From an uncultured Bacilli bacterium (GTDB lineage: Bacteria; Bacillota_I; Bacilli_A; RF39; UBA660): a stretch of DNA of 64,000 bases. A model generated the notes under the pieces. It worked only from the letters and a program-made list of their open reading frames with translations. It did not search any database and was not told the DNA's origin. Shown piece after piece: positions 17,085 through 25,583 of this stretch (its first letter is position 1; each line of letters starts with the position of its first letter). The stretch is from assembly GCA_910584305.1 (NCBI GenBank), contig CAJTZW010000005.1:29891-93890 (forward strand), written 5' to 3'. The translations under genes and the position numbers were made by a program.

Positions 17085-18332
17085 TTATTTTATAAAAGCT
17101 TGTGGGGCTTCTTTCAGACATAGCAATGACACACATTCAACATGGTGGGTATATGGGAACATATCTACTGGAGTGATTTCCTCTATGTTATATATACCAC
17201 TTAATTCATTTAAATCCCTTGCAAGTGTTACTGGATCGCATGAAACGTATACAATCCTATCTGCATTTGCGTTTTTTAGGTAATTTATCGTATTCTTATC
17301 TAATCCTGCTCTTGGTGGATCTACAACTATCTTACTATATATATCTTTCAAACCAAGTACAGCCTTACTACTATCTTTGCAGAGAAAAGATATATTTTTT
17401 ATATGATTTAATCTTGCATTTTCTTTCGCATTCTGAATAGCCGACTCATTAATTTCTATACCTGTTACACTTTGGCAATACTTGCTTAAGAATATCCCAA
17501 TTGTACCTGTTCCACAATACAAATCTAAAATATTGTCTTCTTTTTGAGGTGTAATATATTCTAAAATCTTTTTATATAGCAAAATTGCGGTTTCTGTATT
17601 AATTTGAAAGAATGAGTCTTCTGATATTCTAAATACAAAGTCATCCATTTTCTCTAAAATAAAATCAGTCCCATAGATAGTTTTATATTTCTTATTTTGG
17701 TACAAAATAATAGAGGTGGTTTTATCTTTTAAATTTTGGATAATATTCTGTTCATCTGTTTTCCCATTTATTTTGAGAATTACCATACTATCCTTTGTAT
17801 ATTTACTTTTTCGGATGACAATTTCATCGATAGAATTTAACTCAATACTACTTTGAATACAATGTAAAATCCTATTTATCTCTGCATCTGCAATATTACA
17901 TTTTTCAATTTCAATAATATCATTACTATGTTTTTTATAATAACCTATTTTTTTATTTGTATGGAATGTTACCTTATTTCGGTAGTTCCAGCAATCTTTT
18001 GAATATAGAATGTCATTTATTTTTATAGATTTTCCGACAAATTTATTCATTACTTCTTTGACCTTATTTTCTTTAAATTTTAAAGTACTTTCATATTTCA
18101 TATGCAACAAATTGCAACCACCACACTGAAAATAGTACACACAATTTGGTGTACATCTATCCCTACTTAGATTTTCTATCTTTGTAGATTCTGCTTCTAT
18201 GAATTTTTTCTTTTCACTTGTGATTTTTATTTCTACTTGTTCTTTTGGAAGGGCATTTGCTACAAACATAATTTTTCCATTTCGAACAATTCCTCTTCCT
18301 TTATGATCTAATTTTTCAATTTGATACATCAT
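17085..18332 (-). CDS. rlmD: 23S rRNA (uracil-C5)-methyltransferase, RlmD/RlmCD/TrmA family
   Basis: This 415-residue enzyme begins with a TRAM-type RNA-binding domain (IEKLDHKGRGIV). It then has an iron-sulfur cysteine cluster, CTPNCVYYFQCGGCNLLH, typical of RumA/RlmD. The SAM-binding motif is DLYCGTGTIGIFLSK, followed by VVDPPRAGLD and the catalytic YVSCDPVTLARDL. It transfers methyl to a uridine in 23S rRNA; in Bacillota one enzyme often does both U747 and U1939. The start codon has GGTGAT upstream. It is divergent from gerAA. Confidence 0.92.
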   Translation of the reverse strand: MMYQIEKLDHKGRGIVRNGKIMFVANALPKEQVEIKITSEKKKFIEAESTKIENLSRDRCTPNCVYYFQCGGCNLLHMKYESTLKFKENKVKEVMNKFVGKSIKINDILYSKDCWNYRNKVTFHTNKKIGYYKKHSNDIIEIEKCNIADAEINRILHCIQSSIELNSIDEIVIRKSKYTKDSMVILKINGKTDEQNIIQNLKDKTTSIILYQNKKYKTIYGTDFILEKMDDFVFRISEDSFFQINTETAILLYKKILEYITPQKEDNILDLYCGTGTIGIFLSKYCQSVTGIEINESAIQNAKENARLNHIKNISFLCKDSSKAVLGLKDIYSKIVVDPPRAGLDKNTINYLKNANADRIVYVSCDPVTLARDLNELSGIYNIEEITPVDMFPYTHHVECVSLLCLKEAPQAFIK

Positions 18333-18377
18333 ACTATCACCAAATTCATTATACTAAATTTTTTAAATAATGGAAAT

Positions 18378-18407
18378 GAATTCATAGTTTCCAAATTTTT
18401 GATAATA
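18378..18407 (+). promoter_or_regulatory. Probable SigG promoter of the gerA operon
   Basis: GAATT (18378-18382), an exact 18-base spacer and GATAATA (18401-18407) fit the SigG pattern (GHATR-N18-CATnnTA) apart from the first -10 base. gerA-type operons are known SigG targets. The leader to the GAGGGA ribosome site is about 15 bases. Confidence 0.5.
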
Positions 18408-18431
18408 CTAATATTGAATTGAGGGATATAT

Positions 18432-19898
18432 ATGAAGTTGGATAAAAATATTACCAATATCTTACAAAAAATTGTGAATGATTACGGAAATAGTAGCGAG
18501 ATTGTGAAACGTACAATAGAAATTGGTAGAGATAAAATTTCTTATATCTATTTAGAAAGTGTTAGTAGCGATGATAAAATTAGCAATTTCTTTATGAAAG
18601 ATATTAGTGATTATGTAAAGAATAAAAAGAAGTCACTATTTGAAAATTTATTTGATTCACTCGAGAATTCAATTCCAAATAGTCATCTACAAATCGTAAA
18701 AACCTATGAGGATATATATTATTTTCTATCTTCTGGATATACAGCTATTTTTGTAAATAATGAAGATAGAGGAATTGTCATTGAAACAAAATCTAGTTTG
18801 GATAGAGGGGTTACAGAAGCAAGTAGTGAAGCAGTGGTTCGTGGGCCTAAGGATAGTTTTACTGAGAATAATGCTACCAATTTAGGTCTAATTCGAAAAA
18901 GAATTAAGGATCCAAATTTATGGTTTGATGAAACAGTTGTAGGTAGAAGGTCTAAAACTAAAGTTACGATTGCCTACATTCAGGATGTTGCTGACATAGA
19001 TAGAGTTACTGTGCTTAAACAAAAATTAGAGGCAATTGATGTAGATGGCATCCTTGATAGTGGTTATATACGGGAATTTATTTTAAAGGAGAACAAATCT
19101 TCTTTCCCACAATTTAAGAGTACTGAAAGGCCTGATCTTGCATGTACTGCATTATTAGATGGAAAGCTTATTATTTTGGTTGAAAACTGCCCATTTGTTT
19201 TAATCACACCTGGACTACTTATTGATTATTTGCATTCTCCAGAGGACAATTACCAAAAACCAATCAATACAAATTTTACACGATTATTACGTTTCTTTGC
19301 ATTTATTATCACAATTGTTACCCCTGGTTTCTACATATCTGTTACTACATTTAACCAACAAATGGTTCCTAATGAGCTTTTAATCTCACTTGCTCTGCAA
19401 AGAGAGGGGGTCCCCTTCCCTACAGCCTTTGAAATCATGATGTTAATTATTACTTTTGAAATTTTAAGGGAAAGTGATATTCGTATTCCGAATGCCATGG
19501 GAGCTGCTATTAGTATTGTTGGAGCGCTTGTTTTAGGGGATGCGGCTGTTAGTGCTGGAATTATTTCGCCAATCGTTGTCATCATTGTGGCCATTACGGC
19601 AATTTCTGGCCTTTTATATACAGATATTGATTTTGTAAATGCAGCTAGATTTTGGCGGATCCTATTCATTCTTGCTTCTGTGATTGCAGGCCTTGTTGGA
19701 TTTGTTATTATGGGGATTATCTTTATTACGAAATTGTGCAGTCTAGAAACTGGAAATGTCCCTTATCTAACACCAATCGCACCATTCTATGCAAAAGATC
19801 AAATGAACTTCTTATTCCGCAAGTCTAGAGATAAGATGGTATATCGCCCTAAATTTTTATCACCTAAAAACCAAAGAAGACTAGGAGGAAACAAATGA
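18432..19898 (+). CDS. gerAA: Spore germination receptor subunit A (GerAA family)
   Basis: This 488-residue protein fits GerAA. A soluble N-terminal region of ~240 residues is followed by the GerA membrane domain with about five TM segments from residue ~285 to ~440. Conserved blocks include NNATNLGLIRKRIKDPNLW, RSKTKVTIAYIQDVAD, VDGILDSGYIREFI and the hallmark PxxE-type segment LREGVPFPTAFEIMMLI-like (here REGVPFPTAFEIMML). Subunit A forms the pentameric germinant-gated channel in the spore inner membrane. It is first in an A-C-B operon and its stop overlaps gerAC by 4 bases. Confidence 0.94.
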   Translation: MKLDKNITNILQKIVNDYGNSSEIVKRTIEIGRDKISYIYLESVSSDDKISNFFMKDISDYVKNKKKSLFENLFDSLENSIPNSHLQIVKTYEDIYYFLSSGYTAIFVNNEDRGIVIETKSSLDRGVTEASSEAVVRGPKDSFTENNATNLGLIRKRIKDPNLWFDETVVGRRSKTKVTIAYIQDVADIDRVTVLKQKLEAIDVDGILDSGYIREFILKENKSSFPQFKSTERPDLACTALLDGKLIILVENCPFVLITPGLLIDYLHSPEDNYQKPINTNFTRLLRFFAFIITIVTPGFYISVTTFNQQMVPNELLISLALQREGVPFPTAFEIMMLIITFEILRESDIRIPNAMGAAISIVGALVLGDAAVSAGIISPIVVIIVAITAISGLLYTDIDFVNAARFWRILFILASVIAGLVGFVIMGIIFITKLCSLETGNVPYLTPIAPFYAKDQMNFLFRKSRDKMVYRPKFLSPKNQRRLGGNK

Positions 19899-21061
19899 AA
19901 TATAAATGGATATTGCTAATTCCTTTTTTATTTATCATAACTGGTTGTTGGAATTATAGGGAATTAAATCAACTTGCAATCACAACTGCCATGGCAATTG
20001 ATTTAACAGACGATGGAGAGGAATATCGTGTCAGCATTTTAATCGCGAATGGTAAAAATAATCAAACAAATAATCGTGAAGGACAGAGTCAAACTGTTGT
20101 ATATTCTGGGCAGGGTAAAACCATTTCTCGTGCTTTTAAAGAGATTAACTTACAGATTCCAAAAATTCCTTATATTGGGCATTTGGGAGTAGTTGTAATA
20201 TCGGAAGATGTTGCGAATAAAGGAATGAGAGGAATTCTCGATTACTTATTAAGAAATCCTGAATCGGTAAAACGTTTTTATCTTATTTTAGCGAAAGACG
20301 ATTCCGCAGAAGATGTCATCAAGGTTCTTTCCCCACTCGAAACGTTCCCTGGGCAAAATATTACAACAAATATTGCCATTTCTAACGAGCAGGAGGCCAT
20401 TTCAACTGCGATTACATATAGTAAGTTTGTAGAAAATCTACTCAAGGACGGAAAAGACCCTAGTTTACCAACAATTACCATCAGTGGGAAGCCTGATAAA
20501 GGGAGTAGTGACAAGAATCTAGAGACTGCAGATATTAAAACAAATACAGTACTGGGACCCATTGCCCTATTTAAGGGAGACAAATTAGTACATTTTGCTA
20601 CAAAGGATGAAAGTCGGGGAATGAACATTATAACTAAGCAAATTGATGAAATGATTGTAGATTATACATGTGATGAGGGAAATATTGTAGTCAACTTAAC
20701 CAATATGTCCTCTGATATCAATGTGGATCTTAAAAACGACAAAATTAAGTCCTCTATTTCCGTTAAGGCAGAGGGTGCTATTCAAGAGATTACATGTGAT
20801 AAAAATATTCAAGAGAATGATGTTATTTTAGAGATTGAAAATAGGGTTGAACAAGAGGTCCGAAAAAAAATGGAAAAAGCTGTAAAAACAACCCAAGAAT
20901 ATCAATCTGATATTTTTGGAATTGGAAATTTAATTTATAAAAAATATCCTACTTATTTTCGAAAAATTAAAGATTGGCATGACATATACCCATCTGTTTC
21001 CTTTGATTATCATGTGGATATACAATTAAGTACAAAAGGCTCTGTAGAGAAAACTATATAG
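19895..21061 (+). CDS. gerAC: Spore germination receptor subunit C, lipoprotein (GerAC family)
   Basis: This 388-residue protein starts with a lipoprotein signal (LFIITGCWNYREL, lipid Cys near residue 18) and the GerC opening WNYRELNQLAI. Then come GKTISRAFKEINLQIPKIPY and IGHLGVVVISEDVANKGM, both typical of the GerC N-terminal domain. The C-terminal domain ends with a predicted helix and YPSVSFDYHVDIQL. It is attached to the outer face of the spore inner membrane. The start lies inside the gerAA stop (ATGA), with AGGAGG upstream. Confidence 0.94.
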   Translation: MKYKWILLIPFLFIITGCWNYRELNQLAITTAMAIDLTDDGEEYRVSILIANGKNNQTNNREGQSQTVVYSGQGKTISRAFKEINLQIPKIPYIGHLGVVVISEDVANKGMRGILDYLLRNPESVKRFYLILAKDDSAEDVIKVLSPLETFPGQNITTNIAISNEQEAISTAITYSKFVENLLKDGKDPSLPTITISGKPDKGSSDKNLETADIKTNTVLGPIALFKGDKLVHFATKDESRGMNIITKQIDEMIVDYTCDEGNIVVNLTNMSSDINVDLKNDKIKSSISVKAEGAIQEITCDKNIQENDVILEIENRVEQEVRKKMEKAVKTTQEYQSDIFGIGNLIYKKYPTYFRKIKDWHDIYPSVSFDYHVDIQLSTKGSVEKTI

Positions 21062-21072
21062 GAGGAATTATT

Positions 21073-22179
21073 ATGAGAGACAAATTAATTGGAAAATTGC
21101 GTTGTTTTCAAGCTTCTTTGCTAGTCTTCTTTATCATACATGGAGGAATTTTTGGAACAGGGCTTAATCTACTTATTAAAATTGCAGAGGAAGATGCTTG
21201 GATTGCGACATTTATTGCAATCATCCTAGGTTTTATTCCATTCTATATATTTATATCGTTCTCAACAATGTATCCAGAGAAAAATATTTTTGAAATCATT
21301 GAAACCACATTTGGAAAGAGATTTGGTAAAGTGATCATATCTATTATCACTTTATTTGCTATTTCTTTTGTTTTACTTTATTTTTGGAACCTTACAAATT
21401 TAATCAGTTCTCAATATCTGTACAAAACTCCTCAACTATTCGTTTATATCATCTTTGCAATTCCTATAGTCTATATACTATCAAAGGGGATTCGTATTTT
21501 TCTTAGAAGTAGTATTATTATATTTTTTATTACTGTACTATTATATTTTGTTATATTAATTAGTTTGGCTCCACAGGCACATTTGGTGAACCTATACCCA
21601 ATTTTAAAAAATGGAATTCCCCCTGTTTTTCAAGCTGCTTTTGGACTCATTGCATATTGTATTTCACCACTCTTCTTTTTAGGTGCTATACCTATACACT
21701 ATTATGAGGATAAAGAAAATTATAAAAAGTATATGATTATCTCCTATATTATCACTAGCATTTCTGTTTTCATTATCCCTTTCTTAATTGTTAGTATTTT
21801 TGGAATTGAACTTGCCTCTTTATACCAATATCCAGAGTTCCAAATACTACGTCGTGTATCCATTGGTGGATTCATTGAGAGAGTTGAAAGTAGCTTGTCC
21901 GTTCACTGGATTTTTGAATTACTTATACTTATTACTATGGGTATGTATTTTATCAAGCAAGGATTTTACCATATTTTTCATATCAAGAAAAATTGGTTAA
22001 AACTTAGTATGAATGGCCTATTTTTAATCGTTTCTATCATCTGTAGCCTAAACTTTTTTAGAAACAATACTATTGTAAATCAATTCTCTGTTAAAATATA
22101 TCCTTTTATATGTTATGTATTTTTAATCTTATCCGCATTACTCTATGGGATTAGTTATATTAAAAAGAAACGGCATTAA
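21073..22179 (+). CDS. gerAB: Spore germination receptor subunit B, permease-like (GerAB family)
   Basis: This 368-residue protein has about ten TM helices and the APC-transporter fold of GerAB/spore_permease proteins (KLRCFQASLLVFFIIHGGIF, then IAEEDAWIATFIAIILGF). GerAB subunits bind the germinant. It begins 11 bases after gerAC with its own GGAGGA site. A terminator overlaps its stop codon. The order A-C-B differs from the A-B-C order of B. subtilis but is common elsewhere. Confidence 0.93.
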   Translation: MRDKLIGKLRCFQASLLVFFIIHGGIFGTGLNLLIKIAEEDAWIATFIAIILGFIPFYIFISFSTMYPEKNIFEIIETTFGKRFGKVIISIITLFAISFVLLYFWNLTNLISSQYLYKTPQLFVYIIFAIPIVYILSKGIRIFLRSSIIIFFITVLLYFVILISLAPQAHLVNLYPILKNGIPPVFQAAFGLIAYCISPLFFLGAIPIHYYEDKENYKKYMIISYIITSISVFIIPFLIVSIFGIELASLYQYPEFQILRRVSIGGFIERVESSLSVHWIFELLILITMGMYFIKQGFYHIFHIKKNWLKLSMNGLFLIVSIICSLNFFRNNTIVNQFSVKIYPFICYVFLILSALLYGISYIKKKRH

Positions 22180-22188
22180 CCGTTTTTT
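22168..22188. terminator. Terminator of the gerA operon, probably bidirectional
   Basis: AAACGG - CATTAA - CCGTTT followed by a T-run overlaps the gerAB stop codon. The minus-strand gene ending at 22189 converges on it. Confidence 0.8.
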
Positions 22189-22989
22189 CTATTTTATTAA
22201 CATATATACAAGTACAACAATTCCCACCGTAATCGATAATAAAGCCAGTCCCAATGTTACCTTTTTTAACCAGTTTGTTTTTGATGTTTTGCTTGTAATT
22301 TTATTTACTTCTTCAAAATCTTCCTCTCCGAAATTCAAACTAGAGGTAAAGAATGATTTATCTAACTCTACTTTCTTTGCCTTTTCTTGTTTCTTTAATT
22401 CTTCCTCTTTTGCTTGTTCTAATAATTGTTGAATCGCACCTTTATTACTAATCATCGTAGTATTATTTGATTTCAAATCATCTAACAAATCTAAGCTCAA
22501 ATCATTATCGTTTAACTTATTTAGCATACTTGTATTTGTCATAGTTTGATCTAGCTCTGACTCTGGCTTCTGTTCTCTATCAGCATTTACCTTTAATGAT
22601 TTTAAAATATTATAATTTGTATCACCTAGACTCCTATATTGATTTTTAGGTTCTGTTTTTTCCTGTTTTGCTTTCTTTAAAATATCGCTAATATCATACA
22701 CTCTATTCTCATCTTCAAAATTATTTGATGTTTCAATATGTTGGACTTTAGGTTCCTCCTTATGAATGATTGATCTTAAATCCTTTTGCCTTTGATAATC
22801 TTCTCTATTCTTTAGCATTTTCTTTATTTTTGTAATATCAATTTCATTTGCTTTGTCAATAGTAGCAATTCCTTCTATATTGCTATACTCACTCGTATCA
22901 TAAATTTTGCGGTACAATTCTTGATTGGCCTGCGTCCTACGCTTTGTGTTAGATTCTGGTTTATAATATCGTTCCATTCTGCTTGCCAT
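22189..22989 (-). CDS. Tail-anchored, mostly helical protein of unknown function
   Basis: This 266-residue protein starts at the ATG at 22987-22989; the GTG three codons upstream lies inside the GAGGTG ribosome site, so I reject it. The N-terminal ~240 residues are charged and probably helical or disordered (MERYYKPESNTKRRTQANQE, DITKIKKMLKNREDY). One TM helix near the very C-terminus (LGLALLSITVGIVVLVYML) anchors it with the bulk in the cytoplasm. I do not recognise the family. Confidence 0.8.
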   Translation of the reverse strand: MASRMERYYKPESNTKRRTQANQELYRKIYDTSEYSNIEGIATIDKANEIDITKIKKMLKNREDYQRQKDLRSIIHKEEPKVQHIETSNNFEDENRVYDISDILKKAKQEKTEPKNQYRSLGDTNYNILKSLKVNADREQKPESELDQTMTNTSMLNKLNDNDLSLDLLDDLKSNNTTMISNKGAIQQLLEQAKEEELKKQEKAKKVELDKSFFTSSLNFGEEDFEEVNKITSKTSKTNWLKKVTLGLALLSITVGIVVLVYMLIK

Positions 22990-23092
22990 ATCTTTCACCT
23001 CATTATAGTAATGATATCATATTTGTACTGTTTTTTAAACTATTTACTTGCATTTCATCATAATTTTTTCTATAATGTCTACGGAGGTATAT

Positions 23093-23314
23093 ATGAAAGT
23101 TAAAGTAAATCAAGAAGCTTGCATCGGGTGTGGTGCTTGTCAAGCAATCGCTCCTTCTGTTTTTGAATTCAACGACGAAGGTTTTGCAGAAACAAAAGAG
23201 GAAAATAATGTAGTAGATACCATGGACGAAGAGTTAAAAGAAGATGTTATGGATGCTTTAGAGGGATGTCCTACTGGTGCGATTGTTGAAGTTGAAGAAG
23301 AAGCTGCTGCTTAA
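23093..23314 (+). CDS. fer: Small single-cluster 4Fe-4S ferredoxin
   Basis: This 73-residue protein carries C10-x2-C13-x2-C16 (ACIGCGACQ) and C59-P (EGCPTGAI), the ligands of one [4Fe-4S] cluster, with an acidic body, as in Bacillus-type Fer and clostridial one-cluster ferredoxins. It is a low-potential electron carrier. The start is the ATG at 23093 with CGGAGGT 5 bases upstream; an in-frame ATG at 23048 lacks a ribosome site and adds a non-homologous leader. It is monocistronic, ending in a strong terminator. Confidence 0.92.
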   Translation: MKVKVNQEACIGCGACQAIAPSVFEFNDEGFAETKEENNVVDTMDEELKEDVMDALEGCPTGAIVEVEEEAAA

Positions 23315-23328
23315 TTTATTCGTTTATT

Positions 23329-23360
23329 AAAAAAATTCATTTAAATTAATGAATTTTTTT
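23329..23360. terminator. Bidirectional terminator between ferredoxin and rluB
   Basis: An A-run, ATTCATT, a 6-base loop and AATGAAT followed by a T-run make a symmetrical hairpin serving both convergent genes. Confidence 0.85.
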
Positions 23361-23379
23361 GTTATACCGACAATTACTA

Positions 23380-24102
23380 TTAATAATTATTCTCCCCATA
23401 AAGTTTTTTAACTTCCTTTATAGACAAATACCTGTATTCCCCAGATTTTAACCCTTTTACATCTAAGAATGCTACCTTTTCCCTTTTTAATTTTAATACA
23501 TCATACCCAATAGCTTGAAACATTTTCCTTACCTGATGATTTTTTCCCTCATGAATAGTAAGTTCTACAATAGAAGTATTGCTCTTCTTATCATATTTTT
23601 GAATTCTAGCTTTTGCTTTTGATGTTCTCCTGCCATCGATATACACTCCATTCGATAGGGATAATAATTGCTCTTTTCCGATTAACCCTCTTACCTTTGC
23701 AATATATACTTTCTCTACTTTATTTTTTGGATGTGTTAATAGATTTGCTAACTCGCCATCATTCGTAAGTATCAAAGCCCCTGTTGTGTCATAGTCTAAT
23801 CTTCCCACCGGATAAATACGTTTTTCTGTATGAATTAACTCTACTACCGTCTTTCTTCCTTTATCATCACTTGTTGTTGTAACAACACCTCTTGGCTTGT
23901 TTAATAAATAGTATACTTTACTATTTTCTTTTTCATTTATCACTGTACCTTCTACTTCTACTAAATCTGAAGAAGAGACTTTTGTCCCAAGTTCATATAC
24001 TGTGTTTCCATTTACCTTTACCTTACCAGAAATAATTAATTCTTCTGCTTTTCTTCTTGATGTATATCCACTATTTGCAATCACTTTTTGTAGTCTTTCC
24101 AC
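23380..24102 (-). CDS. rluB: Pseudouridine synthase, RsuA/RluB family
   Basis: This 240-residue enzyme has an N-terminal S4 RNA-binding domain (ERLQKVIANSGYTSRRKAEE) and a RsuA/RluB catalytic domain with the active-site Asp in VGRLDYDTTGALILTNDGEL. Other hallmarks are YYLLNKPRGVVTT and HEGKNHQVRKMFQAIG. It converts uridine to pseudouridine in 23S rRNA (RluB) or 16S rRNA (RsuA); the family in Bacillota is usually called RluB. The start codon is GTG, with GGTGAT upstream. Confidence 0.92.
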   Translation of the reverse strand: MERLQKVIANSGYTSRRKAEELIISGKVKVNGNTVYELGTKVSSSDLVEVEGTVINEKENSKVYYLLNKPRGVVTTTSDDKGRKTVVELIHTEKRIYPVGRLDYDTTGALILTNDGELANLLTHPKNKVEKVYIAKVRGLIGKEQLLSLSNGVYIDGRRTSKAKARIQKYDKKSNTSIVELTIHEGKNHQVRKMFQAIGYDVLKLKREKVAFLDVKGLKSGEYRYLSIKEVKKLYGENNY

Positions 24103-24275
24103 ATAATCACCAAGTCTATTATATCATAAAGAAGTTCAATTTCATAGATATCATAAATTAAGGAAATATAAGAAGTTACTGAATTTTTTAGATAAGTTTA
24201 GTAGGTTAAATTAGAGTTTGTCAGTAACAAGATAGTAACAAATTATTGCTTCTGAAGCTCTTATATTATTAAAAT

Positions 24276-24301
24276 AAAGGAAACTATTCATAATTTCCTT
24301 T
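24276..24301 (-). terminator. Terminator of TA module 2
   Basis: AAAGGAAA and TTTCCTTT form an 8-bp stem that overlaps the toxin stop codon; on the minus strand it is followed by ATTTT. Confidence 0.7.
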
Positions 24302-24587
24302 AAAATAAGTCACTATGTGAACCAGTTGCAACTAATAACAAAATAAGTTCATCATTATTAATTCTATATACAAGTAACCAATCAGGTTCAATATGACATT
24401 TCCTACAATCTTTGAATCTTTTATTATCATTTAGTTTATGATCTTTATATTGTGATTCTAAAGTATTTCCACAAGCAAGTTGCTCTACAATGGTTTTAAT
24501 CTTATTAAGATTCTTACCTTGTTTCTTTATTTTCTTATATTCTTTTTTAAAGTCACTTGTATAATCTACTCTATACTTGTATATCAT
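24300..24587 (-). CDS. yafQ: YafQ-family mRNA interferase toxin, module 2
   Basis: This 95-residue protein is a close paralogue of the toxin at 949-1257: KIKKQGKNLNKIKTIVEQLA, CRKCHIEPDWLLVYRINND and the C-terminal TGSHSDLF. The catalytic His/Asp positions are present. It overlaps its antitoxin by 4 bases (ATGA). The module forms an accessory island with the PC4-like gene and a transposase stub. Nothing suggests inactivation. Confidence 0.92.
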   Translation of the reverse strand: MIYKYRVDYTSDFKKEYKKIKKQGKNLNKIKTIVEQLACGNTLESQYKDHKLNDNKRFKDCRKCHIEPDWLLVYRINNDELILLLVATGSHSDLF

Positions 24588-24859
24588 TGATCTAATGCCC
24601 TAAATAAACTATCAGTATCAGTATAGCCTTGTCTTTTCCCCTCTTTTAATTCTTGCATAATAACATCTGATTCTTCTAATGCTTTTATAAGTTTTTGATT
24701 TGGTACATCTAATGCTGGTGTAAAAGGTAATCCTTGCATCCTTATACTTTGCTTTATGAACATATTAATTGCCGAATTGGTTGTAATTCCCAATTTTTTG
24801 AAAAGATTATCTGCCTCATTTTTATCATCATCTGATAGTCTTATACTCATTGTGGCCAT
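24584..24859 (-). CDS. dinJ: DinJ/RelB-family antitoxin, module 2
   Basis: This 91-residue ribbon-helix-helix antitoxin has the N-terminal strand MSIRLSDD, helices around DNLFKKLGITTNSAINMFIK, and a toxin-binding tail ending DTDSLFRALDQ. It is related to, but clearly diverged from, the antitoxin at 1247-1531, particularly in the tail, so cross-neutralisation is uncertain. A palindrome at 24894-24921 upstream is the likely operator. Confidence 0.92.
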   Translation of the reverse strand: MATMSIRLSDDDKNEADNLFKKLGITTNSAINMFIKQSIRMQGLPFTPALDVPNQKLIKALEESDVIMQELKEGKRQGYTDTDSLFRALDQ

Positions 24860-24893
24860 ATAGTATCACTCCATTTCTAAAATAACCTTATCA

Positions 24894-24921
24894 CAAAAGT
24901 ATATCATTTGCAATACTTTTG
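24894..24921. promoter_or_regulatory. Inverted repeat, probable DinJ-YafQ operator (module 2)
   Basis: CAAAAGTAT (24894-24902) and ATACTTTTG (24913-24921) are perfect 9-base inverted arms 10 bases apart, about 35 bases upstream of the antitoxin start and overlapping the expected promoter. RHH antitoxins bind such palindromes. Confidence 0.65.
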
Positions 24922-24991
24922 ATATAATTATTATATGTATTTATTAAAAATTAATACATTTAAAAAGACTACTTTTTAATAATATAGCCTT

Positions 24992-25231
24992 TCAATAAAA
25001 TTTGATTAAAGATTTTATGCTATTTAATATATTCCTTAAAGCAATTATTTCTTCTTTATCAAGTGCAAGACCTTTTAACATCTTATCGCAGGATTGATTC
25101 CATCTTCTCAAAGCAAATTCATCTTCTTTTTCTCTGTAACTAATCAAATTTAATTCTAAAGTGAATTTCTCATCACTTTTTTCACTTACTATTCCAAAAG
25201 TTTTCTTTATATCGTAATTAAATCCATCCAT
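24992..25231 (-). CDS. PC4/YdbC-like ssDNA-binding protein
   Basis: This 79-residue protein matches the YdbC/PC4 (transcriptional coactivator p15) family: an F-x-Y-x-I start (FNYDIKKTFGIVSE), the strand TLELNLISYRE, a LRRW segment and the C-terminal helix motif KMLKGLALDKEEIIALRNIL. YdbC of Lactococcus binds single-stranded DNA as a dimer. Its role here is unknown. It has a good AGGTGA ribosome site and sits in the TA island, divergent from a transposase remnant. Confidence 0.7.
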   Translation of the reverse strand: MDGFNYDIKKTFGIVSEKSDEKFTLELNLISYREKEDEFALRRWNQSCDKMLKGLALDKEEIIALRNILNSIKSLIKFY

Positions 25232-25262
25232 TTCAATTCACCTTATTTCTTTATTAAAACAA

Positions 25263-25559
25263 GTGCCACATAGAAAACACACCATAGAAGAAATATATAA
25301 CTTGGCAAATGTTAACAGTCCTATGTCCGAATTTGATTTATTTATAAGAAATTTTAGGGGTCTATCTAACAGCTATTTACAGGAATATGTTAATTGGTTT
25401 ATATTTAGAAAAAAGTTAAAATATGTTGTAGAATATTTAAGGAAAAATCAAATGATTTATAACTATCTAATTTGTCATATTTCAAACCTAAAATCAAGAT
25501 CTGTTTATAATATTTCTATGCTATTTGATGTTAATTACTTATATCATAAATTTCACTAA
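25263..25559 (+). pseudogene. C-terminal remnant of an IS1595/ISXO2-type transposase
   Basis: The open frame of 98 codons begins abruptly, with coherent codons upstream of its ATG and no ribosome site. SPMSEFDLFIRNFRGLSNSY followed by LQEYVNWFIFRKKL resembles the end of ISXO2-like transposases (S-x-L-x-x-F-x-x-x-F-x-G-V-x-x-x-Y-L-x-x-Y-x-x-W). The catalytic DDE core is missing and I see no terminal inverted repeats. Confidence 0.55.
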
Positions 25560-25560
25560 A

Positions 25561-25583
25561 AAATAAGCAACTAGTGCTTATTT
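25561..25583. terminator. Hairpin terminator of the lipoprotein gene
   Basis: AAATAAGC - 7-base loop - GCTTATTT covers the lipoprotein stop codon; on the minus strand it is followed by a run of T. Confidence 0.8.

Noticed and set aside
24200..24260. Repeated GTAACAA words after rluB as a phage attachment site
   Set aside because: The words are short and low in complexity, and no integrase or second copy is present in the window.
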